The notes under the pieces: model-generated
Told to the model about the DNA's origin: nothing
Database searches by the model: none
Seen by the model: only the letters and a program-made list of their open reading frames with translations
Origin: JAIEPT01 sp038217425
GTDB lineage: Bacteria; Planctomycetota; Planctomycetia; Gemmatales; Gemmataceae
NCBI GenBank assembly: GCA_038217425.1
Contig: JBBQPM010000064.1
Coordinates: 1 to 32,646, forward strand
Reading direction: 5' to 3'
Length of the DNA: 32,646 nucleotides
Translations under genes and position numbers: made by a program
In this document: piece by piece, positions 15,669 through 23,631 of the stretch
How positions within the stretch are numbered: position 1 is the first letter of the stretch
How the letters are laid out: each line of letters begins with the position of its first letter

Positions 15669-16313
15669 ATGCTCGTCCAGGTGCGTCATCAAGGTTCGGC
15701 CGCGGTTCAGAGCTTGCAAGCGGAGCAAGTGGCGCAAGGCCTGCGCGACGGCCAATTCGATCCGCAGGACGAAGTCAAGTTTCCGAGCGAGACGAAGTGG
15801 ACCGAGCTGGAAAATCATCCGACGTTCGCCGAGATTGCGGAGGAAGTCGAACCGCCGATGCCGAAGTCGCACGATCAGGCGACGCATCTGGACATGAACG
15901 CGCTCATCGACGTCTGCCTGGTACTACTGATCTTCTTCATCCTGACGACGAGCTACGCAGCCACGGTGCAGAAGGTAGTGCCGCTGCCCGACGTCAAGAG
16001 CGAGTCCAAGAGCAAACGCAAGCTGAAACCTGCCGACGTCAAAAACCACATGATCAAAGTGCAGGCGAGCCTGGGCGCCGACGGCAAGCCAGCGGTGACG
16101 GTCGAGAATTTGAAAGTCGACGTCGCCAAGGACGACGACATCGACCGCGCCAAGCTCGCAGACATCTTGCGCGGCTACGTCCGTTCGAGTGAAAAACGCA
16201 CGGACCTCTTGCTGAGCGCCGGCGACATCCGTTGGGAGACGTTCATCGCGATTCAAGACGCGGCCAAGGCCGCGGGGGTGCATACGATAAATTTGACGAA
16301 GCCTGGCAGGTAA
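15669..16313 (+). CDS. Second ExbD/TolR-type protein
   Basis: 214 residues. The N-terminal domain (LQAEQVAQGLRDGQFDPQDEVKF, WTELENHPTFAEIAEE) looks like a diverged copy of the GYF_2-like domain of the preceding protein. Then comes HLDMNALIDVCLVLLIFFILTTSY, the ExbD transmembrane segment with the conserved Asp (LIDV). The periplasmic domain ends WETFIAIQDAAKAAGVHTINLTK, close to the usual ExbD end (AG...I.L). GGGGAAG precedes the ATG by 5 bases, and only two bases separate it from the first exbD stop, so the two are cotranscribed and probably form a heterodimer in one motor. Confidence 0.88.
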   Translation: MLVQVRHQGSAAVQSLQAEQVAQGLRDGQFDPQDEVKFPSETKWTELENHPTFAEIAEEVEPPMPKSHDQATHLDMNALIDVCLVLLIFFILTTSYAATVQKVVPLPDVKSESKSKRKLKPADVKNHMIKVQASLGADGKPAVTVENLKVDVAKDDDIDRAKLADILRGYVRSSEKRTDLLLSAGDIRWETFIAIQDAAKAAGVHTINLTKPGR

Positions 16314-16320
16314 TGATGAT

Positions 16321-16737
16321 ATGGCAAAGCCAAGCTCGAGTGACTCACGGTTATTTCATCGCTGCGCGCGTCAGCGCTACGATGAAGCTAAGGTTTTGTT
16401 TGAAGCGGAACGCAATACCGGCGCCGTTTATTTGGCGGGCTACAGTATCGAGTGTATCCTGAAGTCGCTAATCCTGGCGGCGTCGCCTCCGGTCAAGCGA
16501 ACGGGGATCATCAAGACGTTTCGAGGCGTCAAGGCGCACGATTACGATTGGCTTCGAAGCTATTACTTGAAGAAAGGGGGAGCCCAGTTCCCTCGGGACG
16601 TTACTAGGCATTTCGCTTCGGTAAACGTATGGTCCACCGAACTTCGCTATCTGCCGCGAGAAGTTCGCGCCCACGAAGCGCAGGAGTTTTTGAAATCCGC
16701 CCTCGCGATTCTGCGATGGGGGGAGGGGAGACTTTAG
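16321..16737 (+). CDS. HEPN-domain protein
   Basis: 138 residues. The helical HEPN fold is recognised by RYDEAKVLFEAERNTGAVYLAGYSIECILKSLIL; the LAGYSIECILK core (38-48) is typical of the branch usually annotated as HEPN domain-containing protein. An RX4H arrangement (Arg68-GVKA-His73) is present and resembles the ribonuclease motif of HEPN toxins, though in this branch it may be only coincidental. The gene begins 7 bases after the second exbD and ends in TAG directly abutting the ATG of the next gene (TAGATG), indicating tight coupling with that partner. Its base composition is visibly less GC-rich than the neighbouring genes, a possible sign of transfer. A defence or toxin-antitoxin role is inferred only. 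Confidence 0.72.
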   Translation: MAKPSSSDSRLFHRCARQRYDEAKVLFEAERNTGAVYLAGYSIECILKSLILAASPPVKRTGIIKTFRGVKAHDYDWLRSYYLKKGGAQFPRDVTRHFASVNVWSTELRYLPREVRAHEAQEFLKSALAILRWGEGRL

Positions 16738-17058
16738 ATGGCGATCAAAGTACGTGGAAGATCGGACGAGTCGATCAAGCTTATCGTGCGCGCTCTCGAA
16801 GACTATCAGGCCAAGCATCCCGAAGCGCAAATTGAGCTCTACCGTCAAAATTCAGTCTCGATCCGCGTCCGAATCATCGATCCTAGGTTCGCAAAACGAG
16901 ATAAAGCCCAACGCAGCAAGTACGTTTGGCAGTATCTCGATCGAGCGCCCGAAGATGCCGTAAACGACATCAGCTTTCTGCTGCTGATCACGCCGGAGGA
17001 GACTGAGAAATCATTCGCCAATTTTGAATTTGAAGATCCGATTCCATCGAAATTATGA
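16738..17058 (+). CDS. Small unknown protein coupled to HEPN gene
   Basis: 106 residues, starting on the base after the HEPN stop. It reads MAIKVRGRSDESIKLIVRALEDYQ, HPEAQIELYRQNSVSIRVRIIDPRF, SKYVWQYLDRAPEDAVNDISFLLLITPEE, then an acidic end. The alpha-beta alternation and the motif SIRVRIIDPRF with a following W-(aromatic)-L-P-E-D pattern suggest a conserved small domain, slightly BolA-like in outline, but I cannot name the family. No signal peptide or membrane segment. Lower GC than its surroundings, like its partner. It may be the regulator or antitoxin of the HEPN protein, or its functional partner in an RNA-related process; none of this is shown. Confidence 0.65.
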   Translation: MAIKVRGRSDESIKLIVRALEDYQAKHPEAQIELYRQNSVSIRVRIIDPRFAKRDKAQRSKYVWQYLDRAPEDAVNDISFLLLITPEETEKSFANFEFEDPIPSKL

Positions 17059-17097
17059 CCTAATCGCGAGCCCATTTGCGAACACCGAGATCGAACC

Positions 17098-20000
17098 ATG
17101 CGTCCGTCTCTTCTGCTGACCCTCTTGCTCGCCCCGAACGCTTTCGCCCAACCCAAGGCGAAGAACCCCAACATCGCCGACACGCCGGCGCTCGCGCCCG
17201 CAGATCAGATCAAGGCCATGAAATTGCCGCCCGGATTTGAGATCCAGCTTGTCGCGGCGGAGCCCAAGGTCAAGAAGCCGATCAACATCGCCTTCGACGC
17301 CAGGGGCCGACTCTGGGTCACCGAGTCCGTCGAATACCCCTTCGCGGCTCCCAAGGGCCGAAAGGGCAAAGACTCCGTCAAGATCCTCGAAGACTTCGGC
17401 CCCGACGGGCAGGCGCGAAAGATCACCACGTTCGCCGACGATCTCAACATCCCCATCGGCGTCCTCCCCCTGGGCGACGGCTCCCGCGCCCTCGTTTATA
17501 GCATTCCGAATATTTACTTAATGACCGACGCCGACGGCGACGGCGTCGCTGACAAACGCGAAGTCCTCTACTCCCAGTACGGATTCAAAGACACCCACGG
17601 CATGACCGGCGAATTCATGCACGGCTTCGACGGCTGGGTCTACTGCTGCCACGGCTTTTCCAATACTTCCAGCGTCAAAAGCAAGGGGACCGATTCCCTC
17701 GCCATGACCTCGGGCAACACTTACCGCATTAAGCCCGACGGCTCGCGCATCGAAATCTTTACCCATGGACAAGTCAACCCCTTCGGCCTCGCCTTCGATT
17801 CCCTCGGCAACCTCTACTCCGCCGACTGCCACACGCGCCCGCTCTACCAACTCCTGCGCGGCGCCGTGTACCCGGGCTTCGGCAAGCCGCATGACGGACT
17901 CGGCTTCGGCCCCGAAATGGTGACCCATACGCATGGCTCTACCGCCATCTCCGGCGTCGCCGTCTATGCCGACGATCGCTTCCCCAAGGAGTTCCACGAC
18001 AATCTCTTCGTCGGCAACGTCGTCACCAACCGCATCAACCGCGACCGCGTCGAGTGGATCGGCGCCACTCCCAAGGGGATCGAGATGCCCGATCTCGTCG
18101 TCTCCAGCGATCCCTGGTTTCGGCCCGTCGACATCAAGCTCGGGCCCGACGGCGCCCTCTACGTCGCTGACTTCTACAACCGCATCATCGGCCATTACGA
18201 GGTGCCGCTCGATCATCCCGGACGCGACCGTGAGAAAGGCCGAATCTGGCGCATCGTTTATACCGGCAAAGACCTCCCCGACCGCGGCCCCGTGCAGATT
18301 CAGCTCGACGTATTGCCCAAACAGATCGCCGACGCCAAGAACATCGACCGTCTCCGCATGTACTTCGCCAGCCCGAACCTCACGCAGCGCATGCTCGCAC
18401 TGGAGCTTCTCGTCGATCGGGGCCGTAAGGATCAGCCCTCTCAACATGCAAAGATGGCCGTTTTTCCAAGGATTTTGACATGTTTGCTCCGCCTTTCCTC
18501 CGTGCAATCCATGCTTTTGCTGAAAAAGGCCGTGTTTTTGACCGTTTTTCATGTTGAAAGGGCTGGCCGTAAGGATCCGGTTGCCGCGGTGAAGGAGATG
18601 GGCGACCTGCGCGTGATCTTCAACCATTTTCAAGACGTGCACGAATTGTGGGCTATCCATCGGCTGGGGCAGATGAAGGGCATCTGGCTCGAGACGGCGC
18701 TGGCGAGTAAGGCGCCGATGGTACGCGTCCATGCGTTGCGCGTCATGGGCGAGATGCCGGAGTTTCAAGCGCGACATCGCCAGTTGGCCACGGCGGCGCT
18801 CGAGGATCCCGACGCGCATGTGCGACGCGCCGCCGCCGCACTACCGCCTCACGCGTTCAATTCGATCGAACCGCTGGTGAAACTTCGCCATCGCGTCCCG
18901 GTCGGCGATACGCATCTGCTGCACACGGTGCGCATGGCGATTCGCGATTACCTCGTGCAGAACCCGAGCGTCGTCGACCACGCCTGGAACGAAAAGGATT
19001 CTGCCGCGATCGCCGACGTCTGCCCCGGCGTGCGCAAACCCCACGGAGCGGCATTCCTCATCAAGCACTTCAAGACCTATCCCGTCACCTTCAAGACGCT
19101 CGTTCCCTACACGCACACGATCTATCGCGACGGCACGGACCCCAAGGATCGGGCCTGGTTCCTGGAGCACATGCGCGAAGCGTACAAGGCGGATCCCGCG
19201 CTGCAGGCGCAGCTTTTCAAGGCGATGCTGCAAGCCACGCAAGAACGAGGCGGCAAGCTCGGCAGCGAGTATCGTCCCTTGGCCCTTGCGCTTGCCGAGC
19301 GTCTCGTCAATACTGGCACGCCTGCTCAAATTGGCGAGGGCGTCGAACTCGCCAGCGTCTGGAAGCTGGCAGAAGTCATGCCCGCGATCTTGAAACTCGC
19401 GCAACAGCCGGCGATCAGCGACGCCCAGCGCAAAGCCGCGATCCAGGCGCTCGTCGCCGTCGATCTCGACCGGCATCTCCCCGCCTTGCTGACCATTCTT
19501 TCGAGCGAAACGGAAGCCGCCGCCGTGCGCGATCAAGTCGGGCAGGCGTTGGCCGGGCAGAACGATCCCAAGGTGCAAGCGGCCTTGATCGAGGCGTTTC
19601 AAAAATCGCCCGCTCGTCTGCAAACCGTGATCGCGCTGGGCCTCGCCGGCTCTCGGCAAGGGAGCGACAAATTGCTCGAAGCCGTCGAGAAGGGCAAGGC
19701 CTCGGCTCGGCTCCTGCAAAACCCCGCCATCGATCTGCGCCTGCGCCAGGCAAAAATCCCGCGCTTCGACGAACGCCTCAAAACCCTCACCGCCGGCCTC
19801 CCCCCGGCCAACCAACAGATGCTCGAGACGATTTCCAAGCGTTCCGCCGGGTTTGAGCTTGCGACGAGGAATCCCGAACTAGGGAAGAACCTCTTCGCCA
19901 AGCATTGCGGCGTCTGCCATCAAATTGCGAACCAGGGCGCCAAGCTTGGTCCGCAGCTCGACGGCGTCGGCATCCGCGGCAAAGAACGTCTGCTCGAAGA

Positions 20001-20277
20001 CATCCTGGACCCCAACCGCAACGTCGATCAGGCCTTCCGCGCCACCACGCTCGTGCTCAAGACCGGCCAGACGCACGTCGGCCTCTTGCTGCGCGAAGAA
20101 GGCCAAGTCGTCGTCCTTGGCGACAGCCAGGGGAAGGAGCAACGCATCGAAAAGAAGTTGATCGACGAGCGGCTTGCGACGCAGTTTTCGCCGATGCCCG
20201 CGAACGTGCTGGAAGTGATTGCTGAAGCCGACTTCTACCATCTGCTGGCCTACCTCCTCGAGCAACGGCTGAAGTAA
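17098..20277 (+). CDS. PVC-type haem-binding membrane-bound dehydrogenase-like protein (with 48-residue inserted segment)
   Basis: 1059 residues. A signal peptide (MRPSLLLTLLLAPNAFA) precedes an N-terminal six-bladed sugar-dehydrogenase-like propeller (about 40-400) with LPPGFEIQLVAAEP, ADGDGVADKREV, HGMTGEFMHGFDGWVY, VNPFGLAFDSLGNLYSADCH and WFRPVDIKLGPDGALYVADFYN. Helical HEAT-like repeats follow (ELWAIHRLGQMKG, APMVRVHALRVMGEMPEF and others, about 500-880), then a C-terminal cytochrome c domain with CGVCHQ (Cys937, Cys940, His941). This layout defines the PVC-type haem-binding dehydrogenase-like family, periplasmic and of unproven substrate. Residues about 442-489 are a foreign in-frame segment (see the mobile element entry). 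The ATG has only a weak GAGATC upstream. Confidence 0.95.
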   Translation: MRPSLLLTLLLAPNAFAQPKAKNPNIADTPALAPADQIKAMKLPPGFEIQLVAAEPKVKKPINIAFDARGRLWVTESVEYPFAAPKGRKGKDSVKILEDFGPDGQARKITTFADDLNIPIGVLPLGDGSRALVYSIPNIYLMTDADGDGVADKREVLYSQYGFKDTHGMTGEFMHGFDGWVYCCHGFSNTSSVKSKGTDSLAMTSGNTYRIKPDGSRIEIFTHGQVNPFGLAFDSLGNLYSADCHTRPLYQLLRGAVYPGFGKPHDGLGFGPEMVTHTHGSTAISGVAVYADDRFPKEFHDNLFVGNVVTNRINRDRVEWIGATPKGIEMPDLVVSSDPWFRPVDIKLGPDGALYVADFYNRIIGHYEVPLDHPGRDREKGRIWRIVYTGKDLPDRGPVQIQLDVLPKQIADAKNIDRLRMYFASPNLTQRMLALELLVDRGRKDQPSQHAKMAVFPRILTCLLRLSSVQSMLLLKKAVFLTVFHVERAGRKDPVAAVKEMGDLRVIFNHFQDVHELWAIHRLGQMKGIWLETALASKAPMVRVHALRVMGEMPEFQARHRQLATAALEDPDAHVRRAAAALPPHAFNSIEPLVKLRHRVPVGDTHLLHTVRMAIRDYLVQNPSVVDHAWNEKDSAAIADVCPGVRKPHGAAFLIKHFKTYPVTFKTLVPYTHTIYRDGTDPKDRAWFLEHMREAYKADPALQAQLFKAMLQATQERGGKLGSEYRPLALALAERLVNTGTPAQIGEGVELASVWKLAEVMPAILKLAQQPAISDAQRKAAIQALVAVDLDRHLPALLTILSSETEAAAVRDQVGQALAGQNDPKVQAALIEAFQKSPARLQTVIALGLAGSRQGSDKLLEAVEKGKASARLLQNPAIDLRLRQAKIPRFDERLKTLTAGLPPANQQMLETISKRSAGFELATRNPELGKNLFAKHCGVCHQIANQGAKLGPQLDGVGIRGKERLLEDILDPNRNVDQAFRATTLVLKTGQTHVGLLLREEGQVVVLGDSQGKEQRIEKKLIDERLATQFSPMPANVLEVIAEADFYHLLAYLLEQRLK
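18421..18433. repeat. Left 13-bp direct repeat flanking in-frame insertion
   Basis: GGCCGTAAGGATC, identical to 18565-18577. It encodes GRKD at both places and looks like a target duplication. Confidence 0.9.
18434..18564. mobile_element. MITE-like palindromic element inserted in frame in a coding sequence
   Basis: The 131-bp segment starts AGCCCTCTCAACATG and ends CATGTTGAAAGGGCT; the ends are inverted with one mismatch in 15. It is flanked by a perfect 13-bp direct repeat, so the net gain is 144 bp, exactly 48 codons. All codons are open. The inserted peptide (from KDQPSQHAKMAVFPRILTC to FHVERAGR) is hydrophobic and unlike the host protein. Removing it rejoins LLVDRGRKDPVAAVKEM, which fits the expected helical linker of the family. 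The segment is clearly AT-richer than the gene. It has no ORF for a transposase, so it would be non-autonomous. Confidence 0.85.
18565..18577. repeat. Right 13-bp direct repeat flanking in-frame insertion
   Basis: GGCCGTAAGGATC, identical to 18421-18433. Confidence 0.9.
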
Positions 20278-20388
20278 GATCCGCCGCCGAGGACTCAGAG
20301 GGCGCAGGGGAATACAATACTCTTGACTCTCCCGCCCGCCGAAAACCTCTCCAGGGGTTCCCACCTACTTTTCCTGCCGAGCACTCTA

Positions 20389-21657
20389 ATGTCACATTTC
20401 CGTTTGTCCCTCGCAGCATTCTGCCTGTTGATGACGCACACGCTGAGTGCGGAAGATTGGCCGCAGTTCCGCGGTCCCACGTCGTGCGGATTGTCCCGCG
20501 AAACCAACTTGCCGACGACATGGGGCGGGCCCGAGAACGTCAACGTCCTCTGGACAGCCGACCGCATCGGTGACGGCGTCGCCAGCCCCATCGTCTGGAA
20601 AGATCGCCTCTTCATGCTCAGCGCGTCGCGTAAAAAGGACGACGAGGCCGCCGGCCGAGACGGCGTCGAACAGTACCTCGCCTGCTATGACACGCAAGAC
20701 GGCAAACTACTCTGGAACATCGTCGTGCCGCACGGGCCCTGGAAACGCAAAGGCGGCGGCCGACCTGGAGGCGGATTCGCCGCCTGCACCCCCGCGACCG
20801 ACGGCGCCCGCGTCTACGCCCTCTTCGGTAGCTCCGTCCTCGTCGCCGTCGACTTCGCCGGCAAGACCGTTTGGCGTCAGGAACTCACGCCCCACCGCTA
20901 CGACATGGAAATGGCGACCAGCCCCGTCCTTTTCGGCGACAACGTCATCATTTACTGCGGCATGACCGGCGGTTCGCGACTGGTCGCCTTCGATCGCAAG
21001 ACCGGCGCCGTCGCGTGGGACCAAAATCTCAAGGACACCGGCTACGGGCACAACACGCCGCTGATCATGGACGTCAAGGGGAAGCCGCAGATGATCCTGA
21101 TGGGCGCTGGCCTGGGCCCCGCCAAGAATGCGATTCAAGGCTTCGACCCTCGTACCGGCGAGAGGCTCTGGTGGTGTGCCGGCAAGGGCGAAACCGCGTC
21201 GCCGGTGTTCGCCAAGGGGTTCGTTTACTGCGACAGCGGCCGAAGTCCGCCCGGCAAATTGATCGATCCGACCGGAACCGGCGACGTCACCGAGACGCAT
21301 GTCAAATGGGAGGTGAACGTCGGCAGCGGCCTGAGTTCGCCGCTCGTGGTGGGCGATTATCTCTACCGTCTGCACGACAACGGCACCTTCACCTGTTTCG
21401 ACTTGGAGACGGGCAAGAAGATCTACCAGGAGCGACTCAACGGCCTGACGACGCAATGGGCGAGCCCGGTCGCCGACGCCGCCGGCAACATCTTCGTGGC
21501 CAACGGCGGCACGAGCTTCGTGTTGAAGGCCGGCCCGGAGTTCAAGATCGTCGCGGTGAACAAGCTCGGCGATTCCAACCACGCCTCCCCCGCGATCTCC
21601 GGCGGGCGACTGTACCTCGCGGGGGACAAGCGAATCTATGCGATTGGAACGAAGTGA
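20389..21657 (+). CDS. Exported PQQ-binding-like beta-propeller protein
   Basis: 422 residues from the ATG at 20389. An upstream in-frame ATG at 20323 would place a non-signal stretch before the clear signal peptide MSHFRLSLAAFCLLMTHTLSA. The mature start EDWPQFRGP is the hallmark of the planctomycete PQQ-like family. Propeller blades recur as YLACYDTQDGKLLWN, VLVAVDFAGKTVWRQEL, RLVAFDRKTGAVAWDQNL, AIQGFDPRTGERLWW, FTCFDLETGKKIYQERL and ending RLYLAGDKRIYAIG. It resembles BamB or quinoprotein-dehydrogenase propellers, but no catalytic set for PQQ was identified, so binding or scaffolding in the periplasm is as likely as catalysis. It follows the haem protein gene by 111 bases on the same strand, and the pair may be functionally linked. 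Confidence 0.9.
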   Translation: MSHFRLSLAAFCLLMTHTLSAEDWPQFRGPTSCGLSRETNLPTTWGGPENVNVLWTADRIGDGVASPIVWKDRLFMLSASRKKDDEAAGRDGVEQYLACYDTQDGKLLWNIVVPHGPWKRKGGGRPGGGFAACTPATDGARVYALFGSSVLVAVDFAGKTVWRQELTPHRYDMEMATSPVLFGDNVIIYCGMTGGSRLVAFDRKTGAVAWDQNLKDTGYGHNTPLIMDVKGKPQMILMGAGLGPAKNAIQGFDPRTGERLWWCAGKGETASPVFAKGFVYCDSGRSPPGKLIDPTGTGDVTETHVKWEVNVGSGLSSPLVVGDYLYRLHDNGTFTCFDLETGKKIYQERLNGLTTQWASPVADAAGNIFVANGGTSFVLKAGPEFKIVAVNKLGDSNHASPAISGGRLYLAGDKRIYAIGTK

Positions 21658-21721
21658 AAGAAGGGTCATTGCGTTCAGAAATCGCGAGCGTTTATACCGC
21701 ACGCGGGGAATATTGCTACAA

Positions 21722-21791
21722 GAGCCGCGACCGCGAGGGAGCGGCTTTACGTGCACAGGAGGTTCAAGCCGCTCCCTTGCGGTCGCGGCTC
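21722..21791. repeat. Intergenic inverted repeat (GAGCCGCGACCGC type)
   Basis: A 26-bp left arm (21722-21747, beginning GAGCCGCGACCGCGAGGG) is inverted at 21766-21791 with one mismatch, around an 18-base loop. It lies 64 bases after the PQQ-propeller stop and can form a very stable hairpin. A T-run is absent, so a repeat element is more likely than a normal terminator; it could still stop or stabilise transcripts. Confidence 0.9.
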
Positions 21792-21903
21792 TGTAACTCA
21801 TTGTGGGCTGCGGGAAGTATATCCAACTAAAGTTCACACTCCGGATTTTACACTCGTTCGTTCCGCGGCTACCCTAGGTAAGATTAAGTTTCATATCGCC
21901 CAG

Positions 21904-21912
21904 AAAGGAAGG
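21904..21912 (+). promoter_or_regulatory. Ribosome-binding site deciding a GTG start
   Basis: AAAGGAAGG lies 7 bases before the GTG at 21920. It is the strongest site in the region and supports that start. Confidence 0.7.
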
Positions 21913-21919
21913 TTCCGCC

Positions 21920-22762
21920 GTGACTCTGCAAACCACGATACGCTCCAGGTGCACCACGTGTCAGGCCGTCGTCGCGGTATCGGTGATCAATCAGGGCAAA
22001 AAGGTTCGCTGCCCAAAATGCAAGATCGCTTTCGTGGCCGCAATCTTTCCGGCGGAAGCGGCGGATCCATCGGTTTTCAATGGAGTGAAGAGACTTACGC
22101 TGCCTGGAATGATCGACACCGTTCCAAAACCAGCCCCGATACCGATGGTTCCCTTTGAGACGCTCTTAACTCAACCGGTACGGCTCGTTGAGATTCGTCG
22201 GCGTGTTCACAAGCCCGAAATCCTGGCGAACCTGATCGGTTCGTTCGCCAACACTGAGGGCGGGCACATCGTGATTGGCTATGATCGAAAAAAACAGAAG
22301 ACTTTGCGGATCAAGCGTAAGAATCTGGAATGGCTCGTGCAAAAAGCGGAAGAGTTGCTGAAGATCGATCTCGCGAAGCTTGAATTTGAAGCCGTGAACA
22401 AAAGGGATGTGGCAATAATTTCGGTCGGCCGCATCGACCGGGTGGTTGCTTCTCCAGGAGGACTTTTTTGTCGCGACGATCACGGACTGTGCGTGATGAA
22501 CAAAACCGATATTCACGGCAAACTCTCAAGAATAACAGACTTTAGCATATCGGATGCATCCGGCATGATTTTTAGCCTTAGCACTGCCCTGGAGAGAACT
22601 ACTAAATCAATGGACGAGCTAAACGCGACCCTTTCTCCATTGGGGAGAGCGAAGAAATATTTCCTGGAAAAAACCCTCGAGAGAATTTGGGTTCCAGTAT
22701 CCGCAGCTTTGGGAATCGTGGGCACACTGCTTTGGGAATGGCTTTCAAAGTGGCTTGGATAA
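21920..22762 (+). CDS. Zinc-ribbon / AlbA_2-like domain protein with C-terminal membrane helix
   Basis: 280 residues, GTG start. Residues 11-34 form a Cys4 zinc ribbon (RCTTCQ...RCPKCK; Cys11, 14, 31, 34) of the MJ0042 type. A linker rich in Pro follows. About residues 88-190 look like an AlbA_2 (Schlafen-type) domain: VRLVEIRRR, ILANLIGSFANTEGGHIVIGYD and the later VISVGRIDRVVASPGGLFCRDDHGLCVMNKT. The FANTEGGHIVIGYD motif is the clearest family mark. The last 25 residues (IWVPVSAALGIVGTLLWEWLSKW) are a single membrane helix, so the protein may be a tail-anchored cytoplasmic sensor. GC is lower than in its neighbours. AlbA_2 proteins occur in regulators and in phage-defence genes; the role here is unknown. 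It converges with the following minus-strand gene, 20 bases apart. Confidence 0.7.
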   Translation: MTLQTTIRSRCTTCQAVVAVSVINQGKKVRCPKCKIAFVAAIFPAEAADPSVFNGVKRLTLPGMIDTVPKPAPIPMVPFETLLTQPVRLVEIRRRVHKPEILANLIGSFANTEGGHIVIGYDRKKQKTLRIKRKNLEWLVQKAEELLKIDLAKLEFEAVNKRDVAIISVGRIDRVVASPGGLFCRDDHGLCVMNKTDIHGKLSRITDFSISDASGMIFSLSTALERTTKSMDELNATLSPLGRAKKYFLEKTLERIWVPVSAALGIVGTLLWEWLSKWLG

Positions 22763-22782
22763 CAACATCCCGTTTGGCGATA

Positions 22783-23625
22783 TCATTCGAAAACAAGCGG
22801 GCCGGCCCTGAGCGCGAGGTGAACGGCGACGCCGAGCGGGATCAGGATCGCTGCCAACATCAATGCGAAACGTGCAAGTCGCGGCCAATGGTGGATGGGT
22901 AGCGCTTCCGCCAAAAGAAGCGGCGTCAGGGCGGGAAGAGCGTAGCCGTACCATGGAATCTCTTCGTCGAACGTCTGGAACTTTCCTGTTAGCAGCAACC
23001 CCGGGAGCATGACGGCGACCGCAGGGACGACGCCGCCGGTATCCAGTCGGCGCCACCAGCCCACGCCGGCGACCCCCACGAGAGCGGCGGCCAGAGCGAC
23101 CGAGACGTCCATCAGCCGGGCGATGCTCGCGTGAATCAGGACAAATCCAGCGACCAGAAAAATGAGCGCCAAACAGAACGGCACGCTGCCGTCTGTCTGC
23201 TCGTCTGCCACGCGTTCCAGTAATGTCCACTGGACAAACACGAGCGCGGCAAACGCTGGGGCGAGCCAAGCGTGTTCCTGGCGAGTCTCCGCGGGAATTG
23301 TGATCCAGGCGACCGCGACCGCAGTCGCGGCCCGCAAGAGGCCGCGGGAATGTACGTCGAGGAATCGTGCCCAGCGTCCGATCCACAGCGCCGCGAGCGC
23401 CAGCCACGGCAGCCAATTCCAGGGTGAATCGCCGGGGACCAGCGTCCAGGTATGATTGAGCCAAAGTACCAACCCGGCCCCCGTGCTCAGGCCGAGTGCG
23501 GCGGCCAGAGGCGAGTGCTTGACGCCGCACGCGAATGAGACGGCTGCCGTCACCGTCGCGGACACCCCCAGCGCGGGGAGCACGTGGTGCAGCAACATCG
23601 TCAGCATGACTTCGAACGGCGGCAT
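22783..23625 (-). CDS. Polytopic membrane protein of unknown function
   Basis: 280 residues, nearly all hydrophobic, with about eight or nine predicted membrane helices (for example ALGVSATVTAAVSFACGV, WLPWLALAALWIG, APAFAALVFVQWTLLE and FALMLAAILIPLGVAVHLAL). Trp is abundant in the loops. I do not recognise a family. The start ATG lies six bases after the stop of the YceI gene on the same strand, so the two are cotranscribed. No charged catalytic motif stands out. A transporter or assembly role is possible but unsupported. Confidence 0.72.
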   Translation of the reverse strand: MPPFEVMLTMLLHHVLPALGVSATVTAAVSFACGVKHSPLAAALGLSTGAGLVLWLNHTWTLVPGDSPWNWLPWLALAALWIGRWARFLDVHSRGLLRAATAVAVAWITIPAETRQEHAWLAPAFAALVFVQWTLLERVADEQTDGSVPFCLALIFLVAGFVLIHASIARLMDVSVALAAALVGVAGVGWWRRLDTGGVVPAVAVMLPGLLLTGKFQTFDEEIPWYGYALPALTPLLLAEALPIHHWPRLARFALMLAAILIPLGVAVHLALRAGPLVFE

Positions 23626-23631
23626 CGGGGC

